The notes below the pieces were generated by a model. That model had not been told where the DNA came from, did not search any database, and was given only the letters and a program-made list of their open reading frames with translations. The position numbers were made by a program, and so were the translations under genes. Below are positions 17,417-26,099 of a DNA stretch of 64,000 nucleotides, one piece after another; the first letter of the stretch is position 1; each line of letters starts with the position of its first letter. Source of the DNA: Alcaligenes sp. SORT26 (lineage in GTDB: Bacteria; Pseudomonadota; Gammaproteobacteria; Burkholderiales; Burkholderiaceae_B); contig NZ_CP070975.1 of assembly GCF_017377875.1 (NCBI RefSeq), positions 2,914,001-2,978,000 on the forward strand. The letters run 5' to 3'.

Positions 17417-18376
17417 ATGAAAATAGAACGTCACTTTATGGTGGGCTTCCTGGCCTTGTCGGCGTTGCTCGCTTGTTTCGTGCAGAACGATTATTTGCTG
17501 CACATCTTGGTACTGGTGCTGATGTATAGCGTACTGGCCAGCAGCCTGAACTTGATCATTGGTTATGTGGGGGAGTTCCCGCTGGGTCACGTGGCATTTT
17601 TTGGCCTGGGCGCGTATTCGGTCGCCATTCTGAGCTCGCCCGCAGTGGGCTGGCCCGTCACCTTGACGATTGCAGCGGCAGCCGTGATTGCGGCTGCGGC
17701 GGGTTATGTGATTGGGCGCGTGACTTTGCGTCTGAATGGCCCCTTCTTTGTCATTGTGACTTTGGCCTTTGCAGAGGTCCTGCGCCTGCTGGCCAATAAC
17801 TGGGTGGACCTGACCAATGGGCCGATGGGCATCTCGGGTGTGGCTCATCCCGCCCTGCTGGACATGTCTCCTTGGCTGGCTGGAAAGCGGGGTTTTGTGG
17901 TGATGGGCATTGTGTTGGCCGCCATCACTTTCTACATCTGCTACCGCCTGGTGCATTCCAGTGCAGGCCGTGCTGCCGTCACCTTGCGAGAGAACAACTA
18001 TGTTGCTCAATCGGTCGGTATTGATCCCTTTCGCTACTCGCAGTTTGTCTTTGTTGTGGCCGCCTTTCTGGCGGGGATTGCCGGGGCGTACTACGCCAGC
18101 TACATCAGTTTTGTAGGGCCTGAAGTCTTCGGTTTCCCGTTTACAGCGACCATGATCATCATCGTTTTGCTGGGTGGTAAAGGCACTTTGCTGGGTCCGA
18201 TTGCCGGGGCCATTGTGGTGGCCTTGCTGGAAGAGTACTTACGCGAATTCAAGGAACTGCGCCTGTCCCTGTTTGGATTGATCGTCATGGCCTCGGTGCT
18301 GTTTGCACCGGATGGAATCATGGGATTTGTGCAGCAGCGTTTTCATCATCTATTTGGGAGGACGCGTCATGCTTGA
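17417..18376 (+). CDS. ABC importer permease, LivM type
   Basis: 319 residues, very hydrophobic, with the LivM-type signature YSVLASSLNLIIGYVGEFPLGHVAFFGLGAYS near residues 35-66 and a conserved loop (LRENNYVAQSVGIDPFRYSQF) around 190-210. It pairs with the LivH-type permease. It is the third gene of the importer operon; its stop overlaps the start of the first ATPase gene by eight bases, a sign of translational coupling. Confidence 0.93.
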   Translation: MKIERHFMVGFLALSALLACFVQNDYLLHILVLVLMYSVLASSLNLIIGYVGEFPLGHVAFFGLGAYSVAILSSPAVGWPVTLTIAAAAVIAAAAGYVIGRVTLRLNGPFFVIVTLAFAEVLRLLANNWVDLTNGPMGISGVAHPALLDMSPWLAGKRGFVVMGIVLAAITFYICYRLVHSSAGRAAVTLRENNYVAQSVGIDPFRYSQFVFVVAAFLAGIAGAYYASYISFVGPEVFGFPFTATMIIIVLLGGKGTLLGPIAGAIVVALLEEYLREFKELRLSLFGLIVMASVLFAPDGIMGFVQQRFHHLFGRTRHA

Positions 18377-19127
18377 AGTAAGCGGTCTCAGCAAATCCTT
18401 TGGCGGTATTCATGCGGTCCAGGATATTGATTTCACAGTTCCTGCCGGACAAATCGTCAGCTTGATCGGGCCTAATGGCGCTGGCAAAACAACGTGCTTC
18501 AACCTTATCACCGGCTTCTATCAGCCTACTCGTGGGCGGGTGTTGTGGGATGGCAAAGAGGTTACGGCCAGCAAGCCTTATCGCATGGCACAGCAGGGCG
18601 TCATTCGTACTTTTCAAAAGACTAATGTGCTGCGGGCTTTGAGTGTTTTCGACAATCTGGTTCATGCCCATTATTTGGTCGATCGGGCACCCTTGTGGCG
18701 CACTTTCTGGCCCAGCAAGGAGCAGGCAAAAACCGAGCAGGAAATCATCGTCTCGGCCCGCCGTATTCTCGATCAGATTGGCTTGGCCAAGCGTGCTGAT
18801 GTATTGGCCAGCTCCTTGTCGTGCGGCGAGCTTCGGCTGCTGGAAGTGGGTGTCGCCCTTAGCGCCAAACCCAGATTGCTGATGCTGGATGAACCAGCGG
18901 CAGGACTCAACACCCACGAGGCAGAAGGCTTGGCCGACTTGCTCAAACAACTACCAGGGCAGTGGGTGGAGTCCATTTTGCTGGTAGAGCACAACATGGG
19001 CTTGATCATGCGTGTGTCTGACCAGATCGTCGTCATGAACTTTGGCAAAAAACTGGCGACGGGTACACCTGCGCAGATTCAGGCTAATGAACAAGTGTTG
19101 GAAGCCTATATGGGGAAAGCGGCATGA
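18369..19127 (+). CDS. ABC importer ATP-binding protein, LivG type
   Basis: 252 residues from the ATG at 18369, preceded by GGGAGG; upstream in-frame codons lie inside the permease gene. Walker A is GPNGAGKT and Walker B is LLMLDEP. The ABC signature reads SLSCGELR in place of the more common LSYGQ/LSGGQ, an unusual but functional-looking variant. The LivG C-terminal segment ending QVLEAYMG is present. It forms a heterodimer with the LivF-type ATPase, whose start overlaps its stop by four bases. Confidence 0.93.
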   Translation: MLEVSGLSKSFGGIHAVQDIDFTVPAGQIVSLIGPNGAGKTTCFNLITGFYQPTRGRVLWDGKEVTASKPYRMAQQGVIRTFQKTNVLRALSVFDNLVHAHYLVDRAPLWRTFWPSKEQAKTEQEIIVSARRILDQIGLAKRADVLASSLSCGELRLLEVGVALSAKPRLLMLDEPAAGLNTHEAEGLADLLKQLPGQWVESILLVEHNMGLIMRVSDQIVVMNFGKKLATGTPAQIQANEQVLEAYMGKAA

Positions 19128-19852
19128 GTAAACAGGACATTGAACCTTTATTGGCTTTGCAGGATGTGGTGGCGGGTTATGGCAATTTGACGGCCCTGCA
19201 TGGCGTCAGCTTGCATGTGCAGCCTGGTGAAGTCGTGGCCATTCTGGGGGCGAATGGTGCGGGGAAATCCACTACGCTGCGCGCAATCTCCGGCCTGATC
19301 CGCCCTACTTCTGGCCAGATCACCTGGAAGGGACAGGTGATCAGTGGTCGTAGCCCTGAACATATTCTGAAGCTGGGTTTGGCGCACTGCCCTGAAGAGC
19401 GGCATGTGTGGCCTGAAATGACCGTTGAGGACAACCTGGATCTGGGCGCTTATCTGATCAAGTCCAAGACTGAAGTGGAGCGGCGTAAAGGCATCGCGTT
19501 TCATCGCTTCCCGCGTCTTAAAGAGCGATACAAGCAACTGGCAGGCACGCTTAGCGGCGGTGAGCAGCAAATGCTGGCGATTGCCCGGGCATTGATGTCA
19601 GAACCGGAACTGTTGATTCTGGATGAACCCTCCTTGGGACTCAGTCCCAAGATGGCTCTGGAGGTCTTTCAAGTAGTGCGGGACATCAGTGAGCATGGAG
19701 TGTCCATTCTGGTGGTGGAACAGAACGTGCATAACGCGCTGAACGTAGCCAGTCGAGCCTATGTGCTGGAAACAGGGCGCGTTATTGCAGAGAAAGACAG
19801 CGTCAGCATGTTGAAAGATCCTGAGCTCTTGAGCGCTTACCTGGGAGGCTGA
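19124..19852 (+). CDS. ABC importer ATP-binding protein, LivF type
   Basis: 242 residues. Walker A GANGAGKS, signature LSGGEQQ and Walker B LLILDEP are all intact; the C terminus DPELLSAYLGG is typical of LivF. It overlaps the LivG-type gene by four bases and the following hydrolase gene by about one base. The importer and pyridine-degradation genes are therefore almost certainly one transcript. Confidence 0.93.
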   Translation: MSKQDIEPLLALQDVVAGYGNLTALHGVSLHVQPGEVVAILGANGAGKSTTLRAISGLIRPTSGQITWKGQVISGRSPEHILKLGLAHCPEERHVWPEMTVEDNLDLGAYLIKSKTEVERRKGIAFHRFPRLKERYKQLAGTLSGGEQQMLAIARALMSEPELLILDEPSLGLSPKMALEVFQVVRDISEHGVSILVVEQNVHNALNVASRAYVLETGRVIAEKDSVSMLKDPELLSAYLGG

Positions 19853-19854
19853 TG

Positions 19855-20688
19855 ATGAGCATGAACAAGACGGTAGAACTCCCATCGCGCCTCAGCTACG
19901 GCGCCCATGTTCACGCCAACGGCATACGGCAGCACTACTTGCGCTATGCCGGTCCCGGACCTGCCTTGGTACTGGTGCCGGGGATCACCAGCCCTGCCCC
20001 TACTTGGGGATTTGTGGCAGAGCGTCTGGCCCTGCATTTTGATGTGTATGTGCTTGATGTACGTGGTCGTGGCCTGTCCCAATCGGGCGCAGATCTGGAT
20101 TATGGCGTGAATGCGTGCGCGGATGATCTGTGCGAGTTCGTCCGGGAGCTGGCGCTTGAATCCCCCATTTATGTGGGGCACTCCATGGGGGCGCGCATTC
20201 TGTTGCGTGCCGCCAGTCGAGGGCTGACCAAGGGAGCGGCCATGGTGCTCGTGGACCCACCGGTATCCGGCCCTGGGCGACGCCCCTACCCGTCGAATAT
20301 CGCTTGGTACACCGATTCGATTGCACAAGCTCAAAAGGGCATGAACGCCGAACAGATGCGGCAGTTTTGCCCGACCTGGACTCCCGAGCAGCTTGCCTTG
20401 CGCGCCCAGTGGCTGCACACCTGCGATGTGCGTGCGGTGACGGACAGCTACGAGTGGTTCCACACCGACGATGCGTTCCCGGACTTCAGTCAGCTCAATG
20501 ACTGGAAGGTGGCCCTGATGGTGGCGGGCAAGGGGGATGTCATTCGCGATGAGGATAGTAAAGAGGCGCAGTCCTTGAAGCCCGACTTGCAGGTCTTACG
20601 TGTGCCAGGCGCTGGACACATGATTCCCTGGGATGACGAGGAAGGCTTTTATCGCGCATTGGGCACCTTTCTGGGCCTTACCTTTTAA
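19855..20688 (+). CDS. N-formylmaleamate deformylase (NicD/HpaD-like alpha/beta hydrolase)
   Basis: 277 residues. The ATG at 19855 is best spaced from GGGAGG; one at 19852 is also possible. An alpha/beta hydrolase fold is shown by the nucleophile elbow GHSMGAR (Ser about 110), the oxyanion segment VLVPGITSPA and the C-terminal catalytic His in VPGAGHMIPWDD. Next to a 2,5-dihydroxypyridine dioxygenase and a maleamate amidohydrolase, the expected reaction is hydrolysis of N-formylmaleamate to maleamate and formate. The same enzyme is called NicD in Pseudomonas nicotinate degradation and HpaD/PicE in Alcaligenes pathways. Fold is certain; the reaction is inferred from neighbours. Confidence 0.85.
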   Translation: MSMNKTVELPSRLSYGAHVHANGIRQHYLRYAGPGPALVLVPGITSPAPTWGFVAERLALHFDVYVLDVRGRGLSQSGADLDYGVNACADDLCEFVRELALESPIYVGHSMGARILLRAASRGLTKGAAMVLVDPPVSGPGRRPYPSNIAWYTDSIAQAQKGMNAEQMRQFCPTWTPEQLALRAQWLHTCDVRAVTDSYEWFHTDDAFPDFSQLNDWKVALMVAGKGDVIRDEDSKEAQSLKPDLQVLRVPGAGHMIPWDDEEGFYRALGTFLGLTF

Positions 20689-20707
20689 CAAGAAACAGGA
20701 GTGGAAG

Positions 20708-21748
20708 ATGGCTGTATCTGATCATCAAATGGTTCAGGCCTGGAACGAGGTGCTGAGTCTTTCTGGAGTGAAGGCGGGACAGATGGTCACCATTCTGACG
20801 AGCCTGAATACGCATCCCCAAACCTTGGCTACGGCCAAGCTGGCCGTGGCGGCTTTGGGCGCGACCCAGATGCAGGTGGATTTGTTGCCGGTGAATGCCG
20901 AAAAGGCCTTGAGCCGTGATCTTTTGGCTTATCTGGGTACGACTCCGCTGACGGATAACCCGGCAGCGATTGCCGCCCTTAAAGCCAGCGACTTGGTGCT
21001 GGATTTGATGACCCTGCTGTTCTCTCCTGAACAGCACGAGATTCTTAAATCCGGTACCAAAATTCTCCTGGCAGCCGAGCCGCCCGAGGTGCTGGTGCGT
21101 ATGGTGCCGTCCCTAAAGGACAAGGAGCGTGTGGAGCGTTCGGCGCAGGTGTTGCAGGGGGCTCGTGAAATGCGAGCGACATCCAAGGCTGGAACTGATC
21201 TGGTGATGCCGTTGGGTGAGTATCCGATCATGAAGGAATATGGCTTTGTGGATGAGCCTGGGCGCTGGGATCACTGGCCCAGCGGCTTCATCCTGACCTG
21301 GCCAAACGAGGGGCAGGTACAGGGTCGCATCGTGATTGATCGGGGCGACATTTTATTGCCCATGAAGTCCTATGTGGCCGACCCCATCACCATGATGGTC
21401 GAGAACGGCGTGGTGACCTCGATTGAGGGCGGGCTGGATGCCGAGCTGCTGCGTGAATATATGGCCTCGTTCAACGATCCTGAAGCCTACGCCATGTCCC
21501 ACATAGGCTGGGGTCTGCAGCCCCGTGCTCACTGGTCCACGCTGGGCCTTTACGACAAGGAGCAAACCCTGGGCATGGATGCCCGTGCCTACGCAGGCAA
21601 TTTCTTGTTCTCCTTTGGTCCCAATAATGAAGTCGGGGGCGATCGCACAACGGCTTGCCACATCGATATTCCGCTGCGTGCCTGCACCGTGACCGTCGAT
21701 GGTCGCGAGACTGTGCGGGAGGGCAAAGTGGTGGAGGCGTTGGCATGA
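20708..21748 (+). CDS. 2,5-dihydroxypyridine 5,6-dioxygenase (NicX/HpaX type)
   Basis: 346 residues from the ATG at 20708 (AGGAG upstream). The protein belongs to the aminopeptidase-like family of ring-opening dioxygenases that use mononuclear Fe(II). The residues matching the iron ligands described for Pseudomonas putida NicX are present at the same numbers: H265, H318 and D320 (in AMSHIGW and ACHIDI). It opens 2,5-dihydroxypyridine to N-formylmaleamate. The gene sits between the deformylase and amidohydrolase genes that consume its product. This is the most diagnostic gene of the cluster. Confidence 0.93.
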   Translation: MAVSDHQMVQAWNEVLSLSGVKAGQMVTILTSLNTHPQTLATAKLAVAALGATQMQVDLLPVNAEKALSRDLLAYLGTTPLTDNPAAIAALKASDLVLDLMTLLFSPEQHEILKSGTKILLAAEPPEVLVRMVPSLKDKERVERSAQVLQGAREMRATSKAGTDLVMPLGEYPIMKEYGFVDEPGRWDHWPSGFILTWPNEGQVQGRIVIDRGDILLPMKSYVADPITMMVENGVVTSIEGGLDAELLREYMASFNDPEAYAMSHIGWGLQPRAHWSTLGLYDKEQTLGMDARAYAGNFLFSFGPNNEVGGDRTTACHIDIPLRACTVTVDGRETVREGKVVEALA

Positions 21749-22362
21749 GCAGCCAGAGTGTTTACGAGCGACAGGGGTTTGGGCAAGGGCTGGAGCTTGA
21801 AGGCCATGTAGGGCTGTTAATTGTGGATTTCGTTAACGGTTTTGCAGATCCCCAGGCATTTGGTGGTGGAAATATTCTGGAAGCCATTGAGCAAACGCGC
21901 ACGGTTCTGGCGGATGCACGGGCACAGAACTGGCCGGTGGCGCACAGCCGTATCGTCTTTGCAGATGACAGTGCGGACCGCAATGTATTCGGTCTTAAAG
22001 TCCCCGGTTTGGTGCAGCTTCGAGAGCACAACCCAGCCAGTGCCATTGTCGATGCCTTGAAGCCTGCACCGGGTGAGCTGGTCGTGCGTAAAACGGTTCC
22101 GTCAGCTTTTTTTGGGACGGCTCTGGCTGCCTGGTTGGCGGAGCGGGCTGTGCAGACCTTGCTGATTGCTGGCGCAACCACCAGCGGGTGTGTCCGTGCC
22201 TCCGTTGTTGATGCCATGTCCTGCGGTTTGCGCCCTTTTGTATTGGCAGATTGCGTTGGTGATCGAGCCAAGGAGCCTCACGACGCGAGCCTGTTTGATA
22301 TTCAACAGAAGTACGGCGAGGTTCGCCCGTATGCGGACTTGCGTCCTTTGCTGTTGGTTTAG
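21745..22362 (+). CDS. Maleamate amidohydrolase (NicF/HpaF-like, isochorismatase family)
   Basis: 205 residues. The start at 21745 has GGAGG seven bases upstream and overlaps the dioxygenase stop. The isochorismatase/cysteine hydrolase triad is complete: D28 (LLIVDFVNGF), K116 (VVRKTVPSAF) and C149 (TTSGCVRAS). It would release ammonia from maleamate to give maleate, the last step encoded here. A maleate isomerase (NicE) for conversion to fumarate is not present in the window. Reaction is assigned by family and by position beside the dioxygenase. Confidence 0.9.
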   Translation: MSSQSVYERQGFGQGLELEGHVGLLIVDFVNGFADPQAFGGGNILEAIEQTRTVLADARAQNWPVAHSRIVFADDSADRNVFGLKVPGLVQLREHNPASAIVDALKPAPGELVVRKTVPSAFFGTALAAWLAERAVQTLLIAGATTSGCVRASVVDAMSCGLRPFVLADCVGDRAKEPHDASLFDIQQKYGEVRPYADLRPLLLV

Positions 22363-22455
22363 GGCTATCGGTTTTTTGGCTTATTTATTATTTATTTGTT
22401 TAATTAATTTGGGGGATTTGGGCTGCCTAAGGCCCAAACACCGAGGATGTACAGC

Positions 22456-23664
22456 ATGAAAAAAACATTGAAAGTGGGTGTGATAGGCGGTGGTATTGGT
22501 GGCGTAACCTTGGCAGCAGCCCTGGAGCAGCGCGGCATGGAAGTGCATTTGTTTGAACGAGCCGCCGCCTTTGGCGAGGTCGGTGCCGGGATCCAGATGA
22601 CTCCGAATGCCGTCAAGGTGCTCAAGGCATTAGGTGCACACGATGCGCTGGCCAAGGTCGGGTTTTTGCCGGAGGCTCTGGTGGGGCGGGATTGGTCCAG
22701 TGGAGAGGAAAGCTTCCGTATTCCTTTAAAGAGCGATTGCCCACAGTTGTATGGTGCGGAATTTTTCCACGTGCATCGCGCGGATCTGCATCATTTGCTG
22801 ACCGAGCTTCTGGACACGACGACGGTCACCTTTAATGCCCAGTGCACGGGTGTGTCGCAACAAGAAGGCAAGGCTGTGGCGCATTTTGCTGACGGCTCCA
22901 GTTTCGAGGCCGATCTGATCGTGGGTGCTGATGGCGTGCGTTCGGAAGTACGTCGCTCCATTTTCGGGGAGGAAGAGCCTAAATTCACCGGCAATATGTG
23001 CTATCGGGCAGTGGTGCCTTTTGATGAAATGCCCGATTTCGTGGCACCCGAATCCTCCTTCTGGCTGGGCCCTAAAAGTCATGTGGTGACCTACTACGTG
23101 AATGGCGGCAAGGCTGTGAATATTGTGGCGGTTAATGAAACGGCCAGTTGGGTGGAAGAGTCCTGGAATGCACGCAGTACTCAGCAGGAAATGATGCAGG
23201 ACTTCAAGGATTGGCACCCCAATATCGTCAAGCTTTTCGAGCGTGTAACGGATGTTTATCGCTGGGGGCTGTTTGATCGCGACCCTATGAGCAAATGGTC
23301 GGCAGGCCGTGTGACCTTGCTGGGTGATGCGGCACATCCGATGCTGCCCTTCCTGTCTCAGGGTGCGGCAATGGCCATCGAGGACGCCTATGTATTGGCT
23401 GTTGCGCTAGCTGCTTTGCCGGATGATCTGGATACGGCCTTGTCGCTTTACGAAGCGGAGCGTTTGCCACGTACCAGCCGGGTGCAACTGGAAGCGCGTG
23501 AGCGCGGCCGTACCTATCACTTGTCTGATAGCGAAGCCAAGGCCAAGCGTGATGCGGAATACCGTGAGCAGCAGAAGAAGAATCCGCACGCGGGCGGCAT
23601 CAAGACGGACTGGGTTTATTCATATAATGCTACTGATTTTCAGCCGAAAGCATTACAGGTTTAA
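22456..23664 (+). CDS. FAD-dependent pyridine monooxygenase (HpaM- or NicC-like)
   Basis: 402 residues from the ATG at 22456, which has GAGG nine bases upstream. It is a single-component group A flavin monooxygenase: VIGGGIGG near residues 9-16, DG motif GADGVRSEVRR around 155-165, GDAAHPM near 297. In this setting it should make 2,5-dihydroxypyridine by decarboxylative hydroxylation. Two known enzymes do this: NicC on 6-hydroxynicotinate, and HpaM on 5-hydroxypicolinate, reported from Alcaligenes faecalis. No nicotinate dehydrogenase genes (nicA, nicB) lie here, so I favour the HpaM-type substrate. A short AT-rich gap with a hairpin (22417-22438) precedes it and may hold a second promoter. 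Confidence 0.82.
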   Translation: MKKTLKVGVIGGGIGGVTLAAALEQRGMEVHLFERAAAFGEVGAGIQMTPNAVKVLKALGAHDALAKVGFLPEALVGRDWSSGEESFRIPLKSDCPQLYGAEFFHVHRADLHHLLTELLDTTTVTFNAQCTGVSQQEGKAVAHFADGSSFEADLIVGADGVRSEVRRSIFGEEEPKFTGNMCYRAVVPFDEMPDFVAPESSFWLGPKSHVVTYYVNGGKAVNIVAVNETASWVEESWNARSTQQEMMQDFKDWHPNIVKLFERVTDVYRWGLFDRDPMSKWSAGRVTLLGDAAHPMLPFLSQGAAMAIEDAYVLAVALAALPDDLDTALSLYEAERLPRTSRVQLEARERGRTYHLSDSEAKAKRDAEYREQQKKNPHAGGIKTDWVYSYNATDFQPKALQV

Positions 23665-23686
23665 CGAGTAGGCCGGGGGAAGCGTT

Positions 23687-24562
23687 TTGCTGTCGATACG
23701 TCAGTATGTTGAGAACCAGATTCACATCATTACCGGCCTGCAAGGCAGCCCGGTAGACTTTACGACGCCTGCGGGTGACCCCGGTTTGTTTGGTCCACAG
23801 TCCGCTGTGTGGGAAGTGCATGCAGATTTCACCTCCATGATGTTGGGGGGGATTTCTGCATTGTGCTTGCAGATGCTGGACCCGAAGGTATTGGCCGGGG
23901 TCTGGGATCACTCCCGCTTTCGCCAGGATATGCAGGGGCGCCTGAGCCGAACGGCACAGTTCATCTCGGCAGTCAGTTATGCAGGCACAGAGCAGGCCGA
24001 GCGTTGCATTGATCAGGTGCGGCGGGTGCACGAGCACATACATGGGCAATTGCCGGATGGCACGCCTTACGATGCTAATGATCCCGAATTGCTGCGCTGG
24101 GTACATCACACGCAGGTGTACTGTTTTCTGCAATCTCATCTGCGTTGGCGTAATGCCAAACTGGCGCCGGAGCAGCAGGATCGCTACGTCGCGCAATACT
24201 CGAAAGTGGCAGTGTTATTGGGTGCAGATGGACTGGTGATGGATGCAGAGAGCCTGAGGGCTTTGTTTGCAGAACCGAGCAAGACATTACGCGTTGATGC
24301 GCGAACCCAGGAAGTGGCTACAATTTTAATGTCTTCACATACCCTGTTTAAGGGGCCTAAGGCTTGGGTTGCCAGGGTATTTCTGTTAGCGGCGCTGGAT
24401 ATGCTGCCAGAGTGGGCTCAACGCTGTTTTGAGCATCGCCCCAGCACGGCATCCATGTGGTGGCGGCGCAAGGTGGTGAACAGCGTTGCTGGCGTCTTGC
24501 GTTGGGCCACACGTAATGGCTCTGTGCATCGGGCACGGCGTCGCGTCGCAAATCTGGCTTAG
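23687..24562 (+). CDS. Oxygenase MpaB family (DUF2236) protein
   Basis: 291 residues from a TTG with GGGGGA upstream. Recognisable DUF2236/MpaB features are FGPQSAVWEVHADFTSMMLGGISALCLQMLDP near the N terminus and DPELLRWVHHTQVYCFLQSHLRW around 125-147, whose histidines resemble the haem-associated region of MpaB relatives. Some members (latex-clearing Lcp, fungal MpaB) oxidatively cleave C=C bonds; most are uncharacterised. It is the fifth catabolic gene of the operon and has no part in the known 2,5-dihydroxypyridine route. Confidence 0.8.
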   Translation: MLSIRQYVENQIHIITGLQGSPVDFTTPAGDPGLFGPQSAVWEVHADFTSMMLGGISALCLQMLDPKVLAGVWDHSRFRQDMQGRLSRTAQFISAVSYAGTEQAERCIDQVRRVHEHIHGQLPDGTPYDANDPELLRWVHHTQVYCFLQSHLRWRNAKLAPEQQDRYVAQYSKVAVLLGADGLVMDAESLRALFAEPSKTLRVDARTQEVATILMSSHTLFKGPKAWVARVFLLAALDMLPEWAQRCFEHRPSTASMWWRRKVVNSVAGVLRWATRNGSVHRARRRVANLA

Positions 24563-24598
24563 CTTGTAGATAAGAATGAATCAAATTTTGAGGCAAAT

Positions 24599-25306
24599 AT
24601 GGGCCGTGTAACTTTGTCGTCGGATAGCTCCTGGGTCAAGCGGGATAAGCCCGGACGCCCGGAAGGGGTGGGTGACAACACGTCAGAGCGGATCTTGGAC
24701 GCCGCCGAGGAAGAGTTTTCCGAGACTGGCTATGCCGGAACCACCTTGCGCGTTATCGCTCAGAAAGCGGCGGTGACTCAAGCCCTGATCAACTACTACT
24801 TTGGTTCCAAATACGGCCTGTTTGAGGCCGTGTTCATCCGCCGAGGCAAAACCATTTCCGATGAGCGTCTGCGGCGCTTGCATGCCTTGCGCGACCAAGA
24901 TGGAAAGGTCCTGGTCGATGATGTGGTGCGTGCTTTCCTGGCACCCACCATTGCCTTGCGAGAGACGCCCGGAGGCAGGCGGTTTTTACGGTTGCAAGCA
25001 CGTTTGCACACAGAGCCAGCCGAGATTTCCTACAAGCTGCGTAACGAAGCCTATGACGGCTCAACACGTGCGTATGTACAGATTCTGGAAGAAATACTGC
25101 CAGAGCTGCAGGCTAAGGACGTGTACTGGCGTGTGGTCCTGATGATCGGGGCCTATATGTATGCCTTCTCCGATACACACCGACTGGAAGAGCTGGCGCC
25201 AGGAATTTGTGACCCCAACAATACCGACGAGATTCTTGAGCAGATCATTGCCTTTGTCTCCGCCGGTTTGTTGGCTGCGCCGGTTGTCTTGCAGGGCAAG
25301 GCTTGA
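24599..25306 (+). CDS. TetR family regulator of the pyridine-degradation operon
   Basis: 235 residues. The TetR helix-turn-helix lies at about 27-75 (ERILDAAEEEFSETGYAGTTLRVIAQKAAVTQALINYYFGSKYGLFEAVF). The C-terminal helical ligand domain has PGGRRFLRLQARLHTEP. It is encoded 36 bases after the MpaB-like gene on the same strand and probably closes the operon. The natural targets would be the promoter before the binding-protein gene, where TAGGGAATTCCCTA occurs, and perhaps the gap at 22363-22455. Pyridine-degradation clusters in Pseudomonas use MarR-type NicR, so a TetR here is a different control solution. Confidence 0.88.
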   Translation: MGRVTLSSDSSWVKRDKPGRPEGVGDNTSERILDAAEEEFSETGYAGTTLRVIAQKAAVTQALINYYFGSKYGLFEAVFIRRGKTISDERLRRLHALRDQDGKVLVDDVVRAFLAPTIALRETPGGRRFLRLQARLHTEPAEISYKLRNEAYDGSTRAYVQILEEILPELQAKDVYWRVVLMIGAYMYAFSDTHRLEELAPGICDPNNTDEILEQIIAFVSAGLLAAPVVLQGKA

Positions 25307-25435
25307 TTTAAGCAGCTGTACTTTCTCGGTGTGCGGGTCTTCAGGAACTCCATCGAGTTCTCTGCTTTGCGATGATTTTTGCCCCATTCTGCAATCAGGG
25401 TCGACGCCAGCAGTTTTTGCTGTGTGGTGCCCTGC

Positions 25436-25987
25436 TCAGCGCGCCAGCAAAGGCTGTAAAGCCTTGAAAATCTCTTGAGTCAGATCCTTGCCAGGGAACA
25501 TATTGGCGTGGACGATCAGGCCTTCCAGGCAGATGAAAACCAGCAAAGCTTGCTGGTGGGCTTGGTCACCAAAAGGCTCCTGCAAAATCGCTTCTATCAG
25601 CGCCAGGATAGCTAGCTTGTGCTCTTGTGCAATCACGCAAGGCTGAGGGTTCACCGCCCCGAATTCTTCCGATGCCTTGATGAACATGCAGCCATGAAAA
25701 TCCGGTGACTGGAACCAGTTTTGATGCCACTGGAACAGCGCCTGAATCTTGTCCTGAGAGCGTTCATGCGGCTCCAGATACTGGAGTAAATCTTCCATGA
25801 AGTTCCGATGTCGCAGGTGCAAGGTTTCCTTGATCAGGCCATCTTTGGTGCCAAATTGCTTGTAAACCGTCATGCGGGCTACATCGGACTCGGAGATGAT
25901 GCGCTCAATCCCGACATTGCCGTAGCCATACTGGCTGAAAAGGCGCAACGCCGTTTCCAAAATCGTATCGCGTTTGGTGTTTTTCAT
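25436..25987 (-). CDS. TetR/AcrR family transcriptional regulator
   Basis: 183 residues. The HTH is at about 5-52 (RDTILETALRLFSQYGYGNVGIERIISESDVARMTVYKQFGTKDGLIKETL). The C-terminal effector domain is short. It is divergent from an HPP-family membrane protein gene, and an 18-bp perfect palindrome between them is a likely binding site for this protein. Its inducer is unknown. It is convergent with the preceding TetR gene, with about 130 bases between them and no clear terminator. Confidence 0.9.
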   Translation of the reverse strand: MKNTKRDTILETALRLFSQYGYGNVGIERIISESDVARMTVYKQFGTKDGLIKETLHLRHRNFMEDLLQYLEPHERSQDKIQALFQWHQNWFQSPDFHGCMFIKASEEFGAVNPQPCVIAQEHKLAILALIEAILQEPFGDQAHQQALLVFICLEGLIVHANMFPGKDLTQEIFKALQPLLAR

Positions 25988-26062
25988 CGTTTTTGACTCA
26001 ACAGTTTGACCCTGGGAAAGTTTGACAGCGTCAGGCAGAGTAATTATTGTACACGCCAGTAG

Positions 26063-26080
26063 ATAGACCGATCGGTCTAT
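26063..26080. promoter_or_regulatory. TetR-type operator
   Basis: The perfect 18-bp palindrome ATAGACCGATCGGTCTAT lies between the divergent TetR gene (start 25987) and the HPP gene (start 26100). Its core resembles operators of the TetR/AcrR family. Position 20 bases before the HPP start suggests direct repression of that gene. Confidence 0.75.
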
Positions 26081-26099
26081 TTTGTTTTTGGAGCCCAGG

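Noticed and set aside
16601-18010. A 469-codon open frame on the minus strand across the Liv permease genes
   Set aside because: It is antisense to two clear permease genes, its translation is low-complexity (rich in His, Gln, Arg), and it shows no family motif.
22456-23664. Definite nicC (6-hydroxynicotinate monooxygenase)
   Set aside because: No nicotinate hydroxylase genes are near, and the HpaM-type enzyme for 5-hydroxypicolinate is equally compatible, so no single substrate is asserted.
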